64,000 nucleotides of DNA from JACMJL01 sp963791805 (lineage in GTDB: Bacteria > Bacillota > Clostridia > Clostridiales > Clostridiaceae). Location: contig CAWBTU010000006.1 of assembly GCA_963791805.1 (NCBI GenBank), positions 1,860,001-1,924,000 on the forward strand, given 5' to 3'. Shown one piece after another: positions 8,713 to 17,131 of the stretch. Under the pieces are notes generated by a model. The model ran no database searches, was not told where the DNA came from, and was given only the letters and a program-made list of their open reading frames with translations. Each line of letters begins with the position of its first letter. The stretch's first letter is position 1. The position numbers and the translations under genes were made by a program.

Positions 8713-10290
8713 TTAGTGTTTTTTTACTTCCTTATCTATTATTCTATTTAGGTTAGTATCTTTAACTTCATCTTGTATTAACTGCTCAATAGTGGTATCC
8801 CGCACCTCCTTTGGTATTAACTGCTCAATAGTAGTGTCTCGGACTTCCTTTGGTATTTGCTTTTCTACTTCAGTGCCTTTTATTTCTGATGGTAATACCT
8901 GCTCTAAATTAGCATTTTTTACTTCCTCTGGTATTGTCTGCTCCAGATTTTTGTTTGTTACCTCTTGAATTGTATCTGTAGCTTTTACGTTTTCCGGTAT
9001 ATTTGTTATTTTAGATTTAACACTTAGAACTACATTTTTGACATTAATATTAACAGTATCAATTGATCCTGTTCCTTTAATTAGCGTACTTGTATCTACA
9101 TTCATCTTTTCAATGATGGAATCTCCAAGTAGTATAATTTCAGTTTTTTCAGCGCTTTTGCTTAAATATAATTCCTTAATAATTCCTTTTTCTACAATAA
9201 CTTTAATCTGAGCCGCATCTACATTAATTAAACTAAAGTTTCCATTCAGTTTTACCTCACTGTTTGCAGGTAACTCAGACGAAACTGTAATTTTTCCAAA
9301 TGAATCTGATGAAGCATTATCATTCTCTAATTTGGCTCCTGATTCAAGTTTAACTGTCTGAATTCTTGTACCCTCTCTCGACAAGACTCTGATCTTGCCA
9401 TTTGCTTTATTTACCGTCATATTTGAAATATTTGATTTCTCTAATATGATAGTGCTTTCTCCTCCACCTAACACATAAACAGAGCCAGTAACATTAACAT
9501 TACTTAATACCACCTCTCCATTTCCAACACCTTGCATAATATAGAGGTTTCCTGAAACACTAATATTTTTGATGGTTTTGCCACTTAGACGTATTGCAAG
9601 ATTACCTTTAATATTCTTACCGTTCATATTACTTGAATAAATTTCTCCAGAAAAACAGTCAAATATATCTAATACTCTTTTGCAAGTAAGCTCTGAATTT
9701 AAGTTCATATCTTTTAACATCTTTTTCTTATCATCATAACTTAGTGAAAAAGTATGAGAAATAGCATCTGTTGCATCCGATACTTTAAGCTTATCTTTAT
9801 GATATTCACTCCTAGTCATATCAATATCTTTCGTTCCAGCTAGTGTTGTTACCATGTTCCTAAACTCTTTGCTATTTACTTTGTTGTCAAGACTCTTAGT
9901 TGAATTTATAACACCCACTTGCTTCCATTTATCATATTTATTTGATTTGTTTTCGGTGCTTTGATACTCTGCGAGTCCTATAACTATAATAAATAATGAT
10001 GCAATTGCTAGCATTTTAATCCAATGTTTCTCAAAAAAAATAATCTTGTTCTTCTGTATTCTCTGTTCTTTTTCTATAGACTTTAGTTCTTTATTAAGCT
10101 TTGCTATACTTGATAAACTTAATTCTTCCCACTCTTCATTAAAATTCTCTTTTAAATACATAACTGCCTTAATTCTCTCAAAACACTCTGTACAACCGGC
10201 TATATGCCGACTAACTTTTATATTTGATTCAACAGAAGAATTATTTGACAAATATCCATATAATTCCTGATCTGAAATATGTTTTTCCAC
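8713..10290 (-). CDS. Anti-sigma-factor-like membrane protein with solenoid and 13-residue repeats
   Basis: A 525-residue protein starting with a zinc-finger-type anti-sigma segment (His-x3-Cys-x2-Cys in HIAGCTEC, residues 29-36), then a single membrane segment near residue 95-112 (MLAIASLFIIVIGLA). The outside part is rich in short beta segments (SGNLYIMQGVGNGEVVL, TGSVYVLGGGESTIIL), resembling the beta-solenoid stretches of clostridial SLH/S-layer proteins. The last ~80 residues are six 13-residue units of the type RDTTIEQLIPKEV. The start is a GTG at 10290, with GGGGGAG four bases upstream. No sigma-factor gene is adjacent, which is odd for this architecture. I infer a membrane-spanning regulator with a cell-wall-facing sensor, but its partner is unknown. 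Confidence 0.8.
   Translation of the reverse strand: MEKHISDQELYGYLSNNSSVESNIKVSRHIAGCTECFERIKAVMYLKENFNEEWEELSLSSIAKLNKELKSIEKEQRIQKNKIIFFEKHWIKMLAIASLFIIVIGLAEYQSTENKSNKYDKWKQVGVINSTKSLDNKVNSKEFRNMVTTLAGTKDIDMTRSEYHKDKLKVSDATDAISHTFSLSYDDKKKMLKDMNLNSELTCKRVLDIFDCFSGEIYSSNMNGKNIKGNLAIRLSGKTIKNISVSGNLYIMQGVGNGEVVLSNVNVTGSVYVLGGGESTIILEKSNISNMTVNKANGKIRVLSREGTRIQTVKLESGAKLENDNASSDSFGKITVSSELPANSEVKLNGNFSLINVDAAQIKVIVEKGIIKELYLSKSAEKTEIILLGDSIIEKMNVDTSTLIKGTGSIDTVNINVKNVVLSVKSKITNIPENVKATDTIQEVTNKNLEQTIPEEVKNANLEQVLPSEIKGTEVEKQIPKEVRDTTIEQLIPKEVRDTTIEQLIQDEVKDTNLNRIIDKEVKKH
8725..8958 (-). repeat. Six tandem 39-bp units encoding 13-residue repeats
   Basis: The 3' end of the anti-sigma-like gene is six in-frame 39-bp units. 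The two units at 8764-8802 and 8803-8841 encode nearly identical residues (RDTTIEQLI...EV) and differ at few bases, suggesting recent duplication; the outer units have diverged. Confidence 0.8.
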
Positions 10291-10506
10291 TTTTCTCCCC
10301 CCTAAATCAATTAATTATTTTCACCCACATGAAGGTTAGTAAAATCTTTGCTGTCACTTATAATCCTATGAAAGCATATATTCTATCTTCCATTTCTCTA
10401 AAGAGGAGTATTGTTTTTAAATAGCAACTAGATTTTTCTAATTTTTCTTGATACTTATTATAGGCTTGATTTTATGATTTCTAGTGGTAAAACCAAGGAA
10501 AATTTC

Positions 10507-10552
10507 AAAAAAAATTAGAGTAAGAAGCATCTGTTATACTTTCCTACTCTAA
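10507..10552 (-). terminator. Terminator after the def/two-component operon
   Basis: TTAGAGTAAGAAG (10515-10527) pairs with CTTTCCTACTCTAA on the other arm, and the minus strand continues into eight T residues. It closes the transcript of the small membrane protein gene. The remaining bases between 10291 and 10506 show nothing beyond AT-rich promoter-like sequence for the anti-sigma-like gene. Confidence 0.8.
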
Positions 10553-10594
10553 TAAATTATTTATTGTTAAATCAGATATTTCGAATTTACTTAA

Positions 10595-10972
10595 TTACTC
10601 CTCATCAATGAATGTATCTGTGATATATGCAAATACATACCCGTACATTATCCCTAGTAAAGCAGCAGATGAAACTCTAGCCATATGATGAAGGGATTGA
10701 AGATCATCTACAGAAAAGGTTGCCAATATATTTATTGTTATAACAAGAACACTAAAATATCCACTAAAAATAAAATATTCTTTCGCTTTTCTCAAAAGTT
10801 TGTTCTTATCTATACCTTTTTTATAGTACATGAGTAATAACCCTGATGCAGTACCCAAAACAAGTAATGCCATGCTGATACCAAAAAAATCAACAATTGA
10901 CCCACCTTCCAAAGTAACACAAGCCAAAATAAAGAACATGAAAATTAATAAACCTATTATTTTGTTTTTCAT
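10595..10972 (-). CDS. Small four-helix membrane protein, weakly MotA-like
   Basis: A 125-residue hydrophobic protein with about four membrane segments (around residues 5-20, 28-48, 68-88 and 100-118). The pattern EGGSIVDFFGISMALLVLG followed by a polar loop, and the final AALLGIMYGYVFAYI, recall the helices of MotA/TolQ-type proton channel subunits, but the protein is far shorter than MotA and lacks the cytoplasmic domain. I do not assign a function. It is the last gene of a probable five-gene operon (xre, def, histidine kinase, response regulator, this gene), 76 bases after the regulator, with a terminator downstream. Confidence 0.65.
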   Translation of the reverse strand: MKNKIIGLLIFMFFILACVTLEGGSIVDFFGISMALLVLGTASGLLLMYYKKGIDKNKLLRKAKEYFIFSGYFSVLVITINILATFSVDDLQSLHHMARVSSAALLGIMYGYVFAYITDTFIDEE

Positions 10973-11048
10973 ACTTAAATCCTCCTTAGTTCTAATACAT
11001 TTATTCTATATCTATTCATAGTAATATGATAAGTCATAATAAATCATA

Positions 11049-11708
11049 TTATTGGAGATGCAGGTCACTAAAAAAAGCATTTAGTAATGTGATTGCTTTT
11101 TTTCTGTCATTGGTGTTTAGCTTGCGATATATATTGGTAATGTAGTTTTTCACTGTGCCTTCTGTTATAAAACATGCTCTTGCTATTTCTCTATTAGAAC
11201 AATCCTCAAGCATCATTTTCATAATTTCAATTTCCCGCTCTGAAAAGTCTTCAATTTTCGGCATTTCCTTTGAAGTAGATGGAATGCGAGAAAGTTTTTC
11301 TGAAATTTTATTAGTAATATGCTTGTCCATGATTGTAACCTGTGAAAGTGATTTCCTTATACAATTTAGTAAATTGGATGTTTCTATACTCTTGAGTAAG
11401 TATCCATTTGCTCCAAAGTATAATGCATCCGCTATGTATTCATCATCATCAAAGGTTGTTAATAGGAGTATAATAATTTCAGGATGTTCTTTTTTTATTA
11501 ATCTGGTACTCTCTACACCATCTACAAAAGGCATCCTAATATCCATCAATATTATATCTGGAAGCATCTCACAGGCCATTTTATAAGCATCCATTCCATT
11601 ATCAGCAACGCCTATTACAGACATGTCTATTTCATTTTCAATTATAGTTTTTAGTCCATCCCTCATTAGTGGTTGATCATCCGCTATTAATATTTTCATA
11701 GTATTCAT
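11049..11708 (-). CDS. NarL/LuxR-type response regulator
   Basis: A 219-residue two-component regulator. The receiver domain shows the acidic pair in IADDQ, the phospho-acceptor Asp in LMDIRMP (near residue 57), Thr in LLLTTFDDD and Lys in YLLKS. The C-terminal GerE-type helix-turn-helix is FSEREIEIMKMML...NREIARACFITEGTVKNYITNIYRKL. The ATG at 11708 has AAAGGG about seven bases upstream. It lies 13 bases after the sensor kinase gene, which makes them a cognate pair. The targets are unknown; its own operon, including the small membrane protein, is the first candidate. Confidence 0.93.
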   Translation of the reverse strand: MNTMKILIADDQPLMRDGLKTIIENEIDMSVIGVADNGMDAYKMACEMLPDIILMDIRMPFVDGVESTRLIKKEHPEIIILLLTTFDDDEYIADALYFGANGYLLKSIETSNLLNCIRKSLSQVTIMDKHITNKISEKLSRIPSTSKEMPKIEDFSEREIEIMKMMLEDCSNREIARACFITEGTVKNYITNIYRKLNTNDRKKAITLLNAFFSDLHLQ

Positions 11709-11721
11709 CTTTTTATCCCTT

Positions 11722-12876
11722 TCAAATAGGAACTTTTATCTCTATGCTAAAGTTTTTACCTTCAATTGAAGCAAATCCTGCTGTTCCTTTTAAAGCTTCT
11801 ATCCTATCACAAATTGCAGTTAGTCCAAAGTCTGGTTTAATAATACTACAGCCTTTGCCATTATCAATTAATGTTAAATTTATGCACTTGTCCTTTGTAG
11901 CAACACAAAGGGTAAATTCTGTTGCTACTCCGTGTCTGATACCATTTGTAACACCTTCTCGTATGGATTTTAAAAGAGCATCTCCAATTTCATTAGGAAT
12001 ACTTTCATTAATTTGAATATTTGGAATAACCTTAACATTTGAATATTTCTCAATTTCCTCAATAAACTTTAAAAGATTAACTTCAAAGTTTGCTTCTTCA
12101 TTGTCACTTTGAATATCTTTTATAGAATGAACTACTTGATTTAGACCTTTTCTTGCCTGTCCCTCAGCAAGTTCTAGTTTTCTTATAGCTTCCTTACTAT
12201 CTTTATAAATACATATTTTAGCTGCTTCTATTTCCATAAGTACAATTGTTAATGTATGTCCTATTGTATCATGTACTTCCGTCGCAATTCTGTTTCTTTC
12301 TTTTACCTTAGTCATTTGTTCCAATTCTATGTAGGCATCTGAAAGTTTACTGTTGCTATCTTCTAATTTCTGCATAGTACTTAAAAGCGTTTGTTTTTGA
12401 AGTAGTAGATACTTTATGATAAACATTGCAAATAATACAGCTGTAATTCCAAGGGTAAACGTAAATATATATGATATAAAATCTGATGCTATTAAATATC
12501 CATTTAGTAAATATCCGGAACCAATGAATAATATGTAACAGAGAAATGTTATAAACAAACTATACTTTATATTATAAAATATAATTGAATCTCCAATTAA
12601 TATGAGAAATATGATGTTAGAAGTTGAGGAAGTATCATATAAGCATAAAATAAAAGTGATAACTAAATCTATGATAATATTCACTTGTCCAAATTTAAAA
12701 TACTTACTATTCTCATAGAAAATTAGATATCGAATACTCACTGATAGTATTAAAATTGAAGATAGTATTATCAATGAATTAATACTATCTGGATTATGTG
12801 AAAGAGTAAATAGTAGAACTAAAAAGAGTGAAGTGAACAACATAACACTTAACCATAATTTTATGTTCTTATCCAA
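11722..12876 (-). CDS. Sensor histidine kinase (HisKA_3 type)
   Basis: A 384-residue kinase. The first ~160 residues contain about six membrane helices with short loops, so the signal is probably sensed within the membrane. A coiled-coil linker follows, then the dimerisation/phospho-acceptor motif EVHDTIGHTL (acceptor His near residue 201) and a HATPase segment with NGIRHG and DNGKGC. This subfamily (NarL/DesK-like) pairs with GerE-type regulators such as the next gene. It begins 23 bases after peptide deformylase on the same strand, so its expression is likely tied to def and the small XRE regulator. Confidence 0.92.
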   Translation of the reverse strand: MDKNIKLWLSVMLFTSLFLVLLFTLSHNPDSINSLIILSSILILSVSIRYLIFYENSKYFKFGQVNIIIDLVITFILCLYDTSSTSNIIFLILIGDSIIFYNIKYSLFITFLCYILFIGSGYLLNGYLIASDFISYIFTFTLGITAVLFAMFIIKYLLLQKQTLLSTMQKLEDSNSKLSDAYIELEQMTKVKERNRIATEVHDTIGHTLTIVLMEIEAAKICIYKDSKEAIRKLELAEGQARKGLNQVVHSIKDIQSDNEEANFEVNLLKFIEEIEKYSNVKVIPNIQINESIPNEIGDALLKSIREGVTNGIRHGVATEFTLCVATKDKCINLTLIDNGKGCSIIKPDFGLTAICDRIEALKGTAGFASIEGKNFSIEIKVPI

Positions 12877-12899
12877 AAACTCCCACCCCTAATCTTAAA

Positions 12900-13370
12900 T
12901 TATTTAGATATAATTTGATTTGTATTTATATATTCAATAACCAAATCTGTGAAAAGAATACCATCTAAATGATCAATTTCATGACAAAAACATTTTGCCA
13001 GATTTTCTGTACCTGTCAATATAATTTTTTGTCCATTTTCGTCGAGTGCTTCCACTGTTACCTCTGCAGGTCTATTTAACTTGCCTACTTTGTTAGGAAT
13101 ACTTAGGCAACCTTCTACAACTTCTTGAGTCCCTTCTTGTTTAATTATTTTAGGATTAACTAGTTTTACAATTCCTTCTCCCATATCAAATACAACCAAT
13201 CTTTTAAGTATACCTACTTGTGGAGCAGCTAAGCCTGCGCCATCTGAACTATACATAGTTTCTGCCATATCATCTAAAATCTGCCTTATTCTATCATCTA
13301 CTACTTCCACTTCTCTACTTTTTTTTCTTAATATTTCATCATCAAAAAGTCTAATTTGTCTTAATGCCAT
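12900..13370 (-). CDS. def: Peptide deformylase
   Basis: A 156-residue metalloenzyme that removes the formyl group from nascent proteins at the ribosome. All three family motifs are present: GAGLAAPQ (44-51), EGCLS (86-90, metal-ligand Cys88) and HEIDH (130-134, metal-ligand His residues and catalytic Glu131). Length fits type-1/3 bacterial deformylases. It starts five bases after an XRE-type regulator and is followed by a two-component system, unlike the common def-fmt arrangement. It may therefore be a second, conditionally expressed copy, which is inference because the rest of the genome is not seen. Confidence 0.95.
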   Translation of the reverse strand: MALRQIRLFDDEILRKKSREVEVVDDRIRQILDDMAETMYSSDGAGLAAPQVGILKRLVVFDMGEGIVKLVNPKIIKQEGTQEVVEGCLSIPNKVGKLNRPAEVTVEALDENGQKIILTGTENLAKCFCHEIDHLDGILFTDLVIEYINTNQIISK

Positions 13371-13375
13371 TTAAA

Positions 13376-13606
13376 CTACACTCCTTTTTTCTCTGATTTT
13401 GACTTTCTCTTACTTTCTTCAAAAAGGAAAACTTCCTCGATTAAGCAATTGAATGTTTTGCAAATATCATAGGCTAACCATATAGAAGGCTCAAATTTTT
13501 CCGTTTCAATAGCATTAATAGCCTGCCTTGATACTCCTACAAGTTCTCCTAACTGCTCTTGAGTTAATCCGAGAGATTCTCGAAATTCTTTTATTCTATT
13601 TTTCAT
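13376..13606 (-). CDS. Small XRE-family HTH regulator
   Basis: A 76-residue protein consisting of a single Cro/C1-type helix-turn-helix (FRESLGLTQEQLGELVGVSR, QAINAIETEKFEPS) plus a short Lys/Ser-rich tail. It resembles the YozG/YgzD group of compact chromosomal regulators. The start ATG follows a purine-rich AGGTGA. It is the first gene of a probable operon with def and the two-component system and may autoregulate it. Confidence 0.88.
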   Translation of the reverse strand: MKNRIKEFRESLGLTQEQLGELVGVSRQAINAIETEKFEPSIWLAYDICKTFNCLIEEVFLFEESKRKSKSEKKGV

Positions 13607-13814
13607 TAATCATCACCTCTGTAATGTTAACCTTACACTTTAAATGTATTACTATTTTATTTTCATGTCAAGTTAAGCTTGCAGAATATAACATTTAAAG
13701 AAAATAAAAGACCTCCGGGGCAATCTTTCTTTTAGTGGTTTGTTTATTTTCTGTTCCCTAATATACATATTCTGAATATTATAATTAGAAATTATTATAT
13801 ATTGAGGTATCATT

Positions 13815-14963
13815 ATGAAAACAAACAATAGATTAAACTCAATTCCAAAATACCATTTTAAAAAAATGGAAGAGTTAAAAAGTGAATTACTAAAGGAAGG
13901 GAAAAAAATTGTTGACTTAAGTATAGGTGATCCTGATTTGCTAGTTAATAAAAATATAACAGATGCTTTAATAGAAAGTTTATCAGAAAATCGCTTTAAT
14001 AATTACCCTCCCTATGAAGGAATAAAAGATCTTAAACTTCAAGTTATCAAGTATTATGATGAGCAATATTCTGTTAAGCTTAACCTAGATGAAGTAATTA
14101 TCTTGATAGGCTCAAAGGAAGGATTAAGTGGAATTATTCCTGCTGTGTGTGATGTAGGAGATACTGTTATTGTTCCTGAAGTTGGCTATCCTGTATACGA
14201 AGCCTGTGCTAAAATTTGGGGCTGTAATACTTTTAATGTTCCTATAACCGAAAAAAACAGTTATTTTCCTGAACTTTTGAACATACCTGAATCTATATTA
14301 CGCGAAAGTAAATTGTTTTTTATAAATTATCCTAATAACCCAACTGGGGCAACTGGAAACGAAAGTTTTTTCAAAGAAATAATAAGTTTTTGTGATAGAT
14401 ATAATATAATCCTTTGTAATGATGGAGCCTATAATGAAATAATCGAGCCTGAGGCAAAAAACATTAGTTTACTCCAATTTGATTTTGAAAAACAGTGCGT
14501 TGAATTTGGAAGTTTTTCAAAGACTTATAACATGACTGGCTTTAGATTAGGCTATGCCGTTGGAAATAAGTCTATTATTAGTGCTCTTTCGAAAGTAAAA
14601 AGCAACTTGGATTCTGGACAGTTTTTACCCATCCAAAAATCAGGAATTGCCGCCCTAAAACTAGATAGAAACTATGTAAATTCTATTAGAACCATATATT
14701 CTGAAAGAAAGCTACTTGCTATAAATCTTTTAAAAGAAAAAAATATAGAATGTTTTTCTGGAGCTGGAACCTTCTATCTTTGGTGCAAAATACCGAAAAA
14801 TTATACTACTGATGAATTTTGCTCTGAACTTGTTAATGATTATGGTATTGTTGTTACACCTGGATATTGCTTTGGAAGTTTCGGTTATGGTTACTTCAGA
14901 ATTGCTTTAACTAAAGACAAAGAAGTAATTGTAGATTCATTAAGTAAATTAAAAACATATTAG
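13815..14963 (+). CDS. Class I/II PLP aminotransferase (LL-diaminopimelate aminotransferase-like)
   Basis: A 382-residue fold-type I aminotransferase. Visible features are the cofactor-binding NYPNNPTGATG near 171-181, NDGAYNE (PLP-stacking Tyr region), the Schiff-base lysine in SFSKTYNMTGFRLG near residue 235, and the C-terminal GYFRIALT. The N-terminal MKTNNRLNSIPKYHFKKMEE and the VDLSIGDPDL segment resemble the DapL/aspartate aminotransferase-like group. Substrate (LL-diaminopimelate, aspartate or alanine) cannot be fixed from sequence alone. GAGGT precedes the ATG. It is the first plus-strand gene after a run of minus-strand genes and is followed by about 230 bases of non-coding sequence. 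Confidence 0.88.
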   Translation: MKTNNRLNSIPKYHFKKMEELKSELLKEGKKIVDLSIGDPDLLVNKNITDALIESLSENRFNNYPPYEGIKDLKLQVIKYYDEQYSVKLNLDEVIILIGSKEGLSGIIPAVCDVGDTVIVPEVGYPVYEACAKIWGCNTFNVPITEKNSYFPELLNIPESILRESKLFFINYPNNPTGATGNESFFKEIISFCDRYNIILCNDGAYNEIIEPEAKNISLLQFDFEKQCVEFGSFSKTYNMTGFRLGYAVGNKSIISALSKVKSNLDSGQFLPIQKSGIAALKLDRNYVNSIRTIYSERKLLAINLLKEKNIECFSGAGTFYLWCKIPKNYTTDEFCSELVNDYGIVVTPGYCFGSFGYGYFRIALTKDKEVIVDSLSKLKTY

Positions 14964-15145
14964 GAAAACAAAAATGGATTAGTTTTAAAAAACATGGTTT
15001 TCCCGACTATAAAAATTTAATATCCTGAGGTTATAGCCATAATGACAAGTATACTTGACCAAATAAAAACAGGGGCATATTATGGACATAGATAAGAGAA
15101 AGAGTTTATTTATTAATAAACTGGATAAACATAAAGGGGGGTAGA

Positions 15146-15187
15146 TTTAGTGAGAGATTGGTACTTATAATACACTCCCTCACTAAA
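15146..15187 (+). promoter_or_regulatory. Inverted repeat in the leader of the VanR-like regulator
   Basis: TTTAGTGAG (15146-15154) and CTCACTAAA (15179-15187) are perfectly complementary, around a 24-base loop. The hairpin lies between a very strong ribosome site (AAAGGGGGG, 15133-15141) and the regulator ATG at 15196. Folding would bring that site within reach of the ATG, which otherwise has no good ribosome site of its own. Confidence 0.45.
15150..15170 (+). CDS. Possible six-residue leader peptide
   Basis: AAAGGGGGG at 15133-15141 is correctly placed (eight bases) for a GTG at 15150 that opens the short frame MRDWYL, then TAA. The frame lies inside the inverted repeat, so translating it would open the hairpin. 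Translation is unproven. Confidence 0.3.
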   Translation: MRDWYL

Positions 15188-15195
15188 GATAATAA

Positions 15196-15896
15196 ATGAG
15201 TAATGAGAGAATACTTATAGTGGATGATGATAAAGAAATTCGTGATTTAATTGAAGCTTATATGTTAAATGAACAATATAATGTTTTAAAAGCCGATAAT
15301 GGACAAACTGCTCTTGATATTATAGACAAGGAAAAGATTGATCTAGTAATTCTTGATATTATGATGCCACTTATAAGTGGTATTGATGTGTGTAGGCAAA
15401 TAAGGGCAAAAAAAATTTACCTGTAATACTACTCACAGCTAAATCCACAGATATAGATAAGATACTTGGACTCAATACTGGTGCTGATGATTACATGGTA
15501 AAACCCTTTAACCCCCTTGAGCTTGTTGCAAGAGTTAGAGCTCAACTTAGAAGATATCTATATTTAAATGAAAATGTTCAAATTAAAAAGGAAAAAGCGG
15601 TTATTAGTATAAACGGGCTAGAAATTAATGTAGAAACCCATATTGTCACATTGTATGGTAATACAATTAATTTAACAAAAACGGAATATGACATTGTACT
15701 GCTTATGGCTCAACATCCTAATAGAGTGTTTTCTCTAGAAGAAATATTTGAAATAGTATGGAAAGAGAAATATTTTGATGGAAATAATACTGTTATGGTT
15801 CATATTGCTAGAATTAGATACAAACTTGGAGATAATTCTAAAGAGCCTAGTATTATAAAAACCATTTGGGGGGTTGGCTATAAAATTGAAAGTTAA
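15196..15896 (+). pseudogene. OmpR/VanR-type response regulator, frameshifted
   Basis: Two frames together encode one complete regulator of about 233 residues. The first (15196-15426) holds the receiver start ILIVDDDKEIRD and phospho-acceptor LVILDIMMP. The second continues from about 15418 with LPVILLTAKSTDIDKI, GADDYMVKPFNPLEL and the winged-helix domain ending in GVGYKIES. The break is at a run of eight A residues (15408-15415); nine would restore the frame. It could be a real inactivating deletion, an assembly error, or a site of polymerase slippage. The kinase gene overlaps its 3' end, so the pair was a standard two-component system. Confidence 0.85.
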
Positions 15897-16983
15897 TTTT
15901 TTTAATGGAGTACAGTTCAAGCTATTAAAAGCCTTTGCTTTTAGCACAATATTATCATTAATTTTTACAATTATACTTTTCATTGGATTTTTTAAGAAGG
16001 TCTATAATGTTACTCTAAGCAAGCTACCTGAGTGGTCTAATAATCATTTTAATATTTATGGACATGTATTGTTAGGTTCTTTCTTTCTTTTTATCCTAAT
16101 AATAATATTGTTCTTTTACTTATTTACAAAAAAAATAATTAATCAATTAAATACTATAGATAGTAAAGTAAATGAAATATCAAAAGGAGAACTTAATATA
16201 AGTATTCCGGTAATTTCAAATGATGAGCTTGGATCATTAAGTAATAATATAAATATTATGGCGAAAAAAATCCAAGACTTAATAACAAAGGAACATGAAA
16301 ATGAAAGAATTAAAAATGAAATGATTAATAATATTTCTCACGATTTAAGGACTCCATTAACCTCCGTTATGGGATATATTGAACTACTAAAGAAAAGTGA
16401 GTATAAAGATAAGGAAGTTTGTGATCAATGTACTGATATTGCTTTAAATAAGTGTGATGAATTGAAAAACTTAATAGGAGATTTACTTGAATACTCCAGT
16501 ATAAATTTTAAAGTTCTAAACCTAAAAAAAGAAAAAGTAAGTATAAAAGAAGTTTTAGAACAAGTAGTGATTGGATTCATTCCAGAGATGGAAAGACAGG
16601 ATATGTCTTTTAGTATTAAAGTTCCTTGTGAAAGAATATTAATTAGTGCTGATTTAAGCTTAATTATAAGGCTTTTGGAGAATATAATAAGCAATAGCAT
16701 TTTTTACGGCAAAAGTGGAAAAAAAATTCATGTTGAACTTGTTTCTAAAAATAACATGGCCTGCATAAAAATTATAAATTATGGATCTGAAATACCTTTA
16801 ATTGATCAACCCTACATTTTTGAGAAATTTTACAGAGGTGAAAAATCCAGAAATTCAAATACTGGAGGAAAAGGAATGGGACTTGCAATAGCTAAAAGTA
16901 TTGTTGATATTCATAATGGAGATATTAAGGTATCAAGTAATTTAGCTGAAACATACTTTCAGATTTTATTGCCAATATGTTAA
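15886..16983 (+). CDS. VanS-like sensor histidine kinase
   Basis: A kinase of about 365 residues with two membrane helices (roughly residues 10-38 and 65-85 of the frame), a HAMP-like linker (NQLNTIDSKVNEISKGELN), the phospho-acceptor motif NISHDLRTPLTSVMGY and HATPase motifs NIISNSIFYG and GGKGMGLAIAKSI. The start is uncertain: TTG codons occur at 15874 and 15886, and GGGGGG at 15868-15873 fits the second better. Either start overlaps the end of the frameshifted regulator, indicating translational coupling. It is intact, so it still has the potential to signal if the regulator frame is repaired. Confidence 0.88.
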   Translation: MKVNFFNGVQFKLLKAFAFSTILSLIFTIILFIGFFKKVYNVTLSKLPEWSNNHFNIYGHVLLGSFFLFILIIILFFYLFTKKIINQLNTIDSKVNEISKGELNISIPVISNDELGSLSNNINIMAKKIQDLITKEHENERIKNEMINNISHDLRTPLTSVMGYIELLKKSEYKDKEVCDQCTDIALNKCDELKNLIGDLLEYSSINFKVLNLKKEKVSIKEVLEQVVIGFIPEMERQDMSFSIKVPCERILISADLSLIIRLLENIISNSIFYGKSGKKIHVELVSKNNMACIKIINYGSEIPLIDQPYIFEKFYRGEKSRNSNTGGKGMGLAIAKSIVDIHNGDIKVSSNLAETYFQILLPIC

Positions 16984-17131
16984 TAGGTTGTCCTTCTCCA
17001 ATTATTGATATTTCTAAACGCTAATAATAAATTGTTAGAAAATCTTAAGATATATGTTAGAAAACCTTTAGATTTCTACTATATATTTAAAATTGTTAAA
17101 TACAATTTATTATTGAAAGGGTGTTTTGTAA

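Noticed and set aside
11155..11586. Plus-strand open frame opposite the response regulator
   Set aside because: Shadow of the receiver domain; no ribosome site or recognisable domain.
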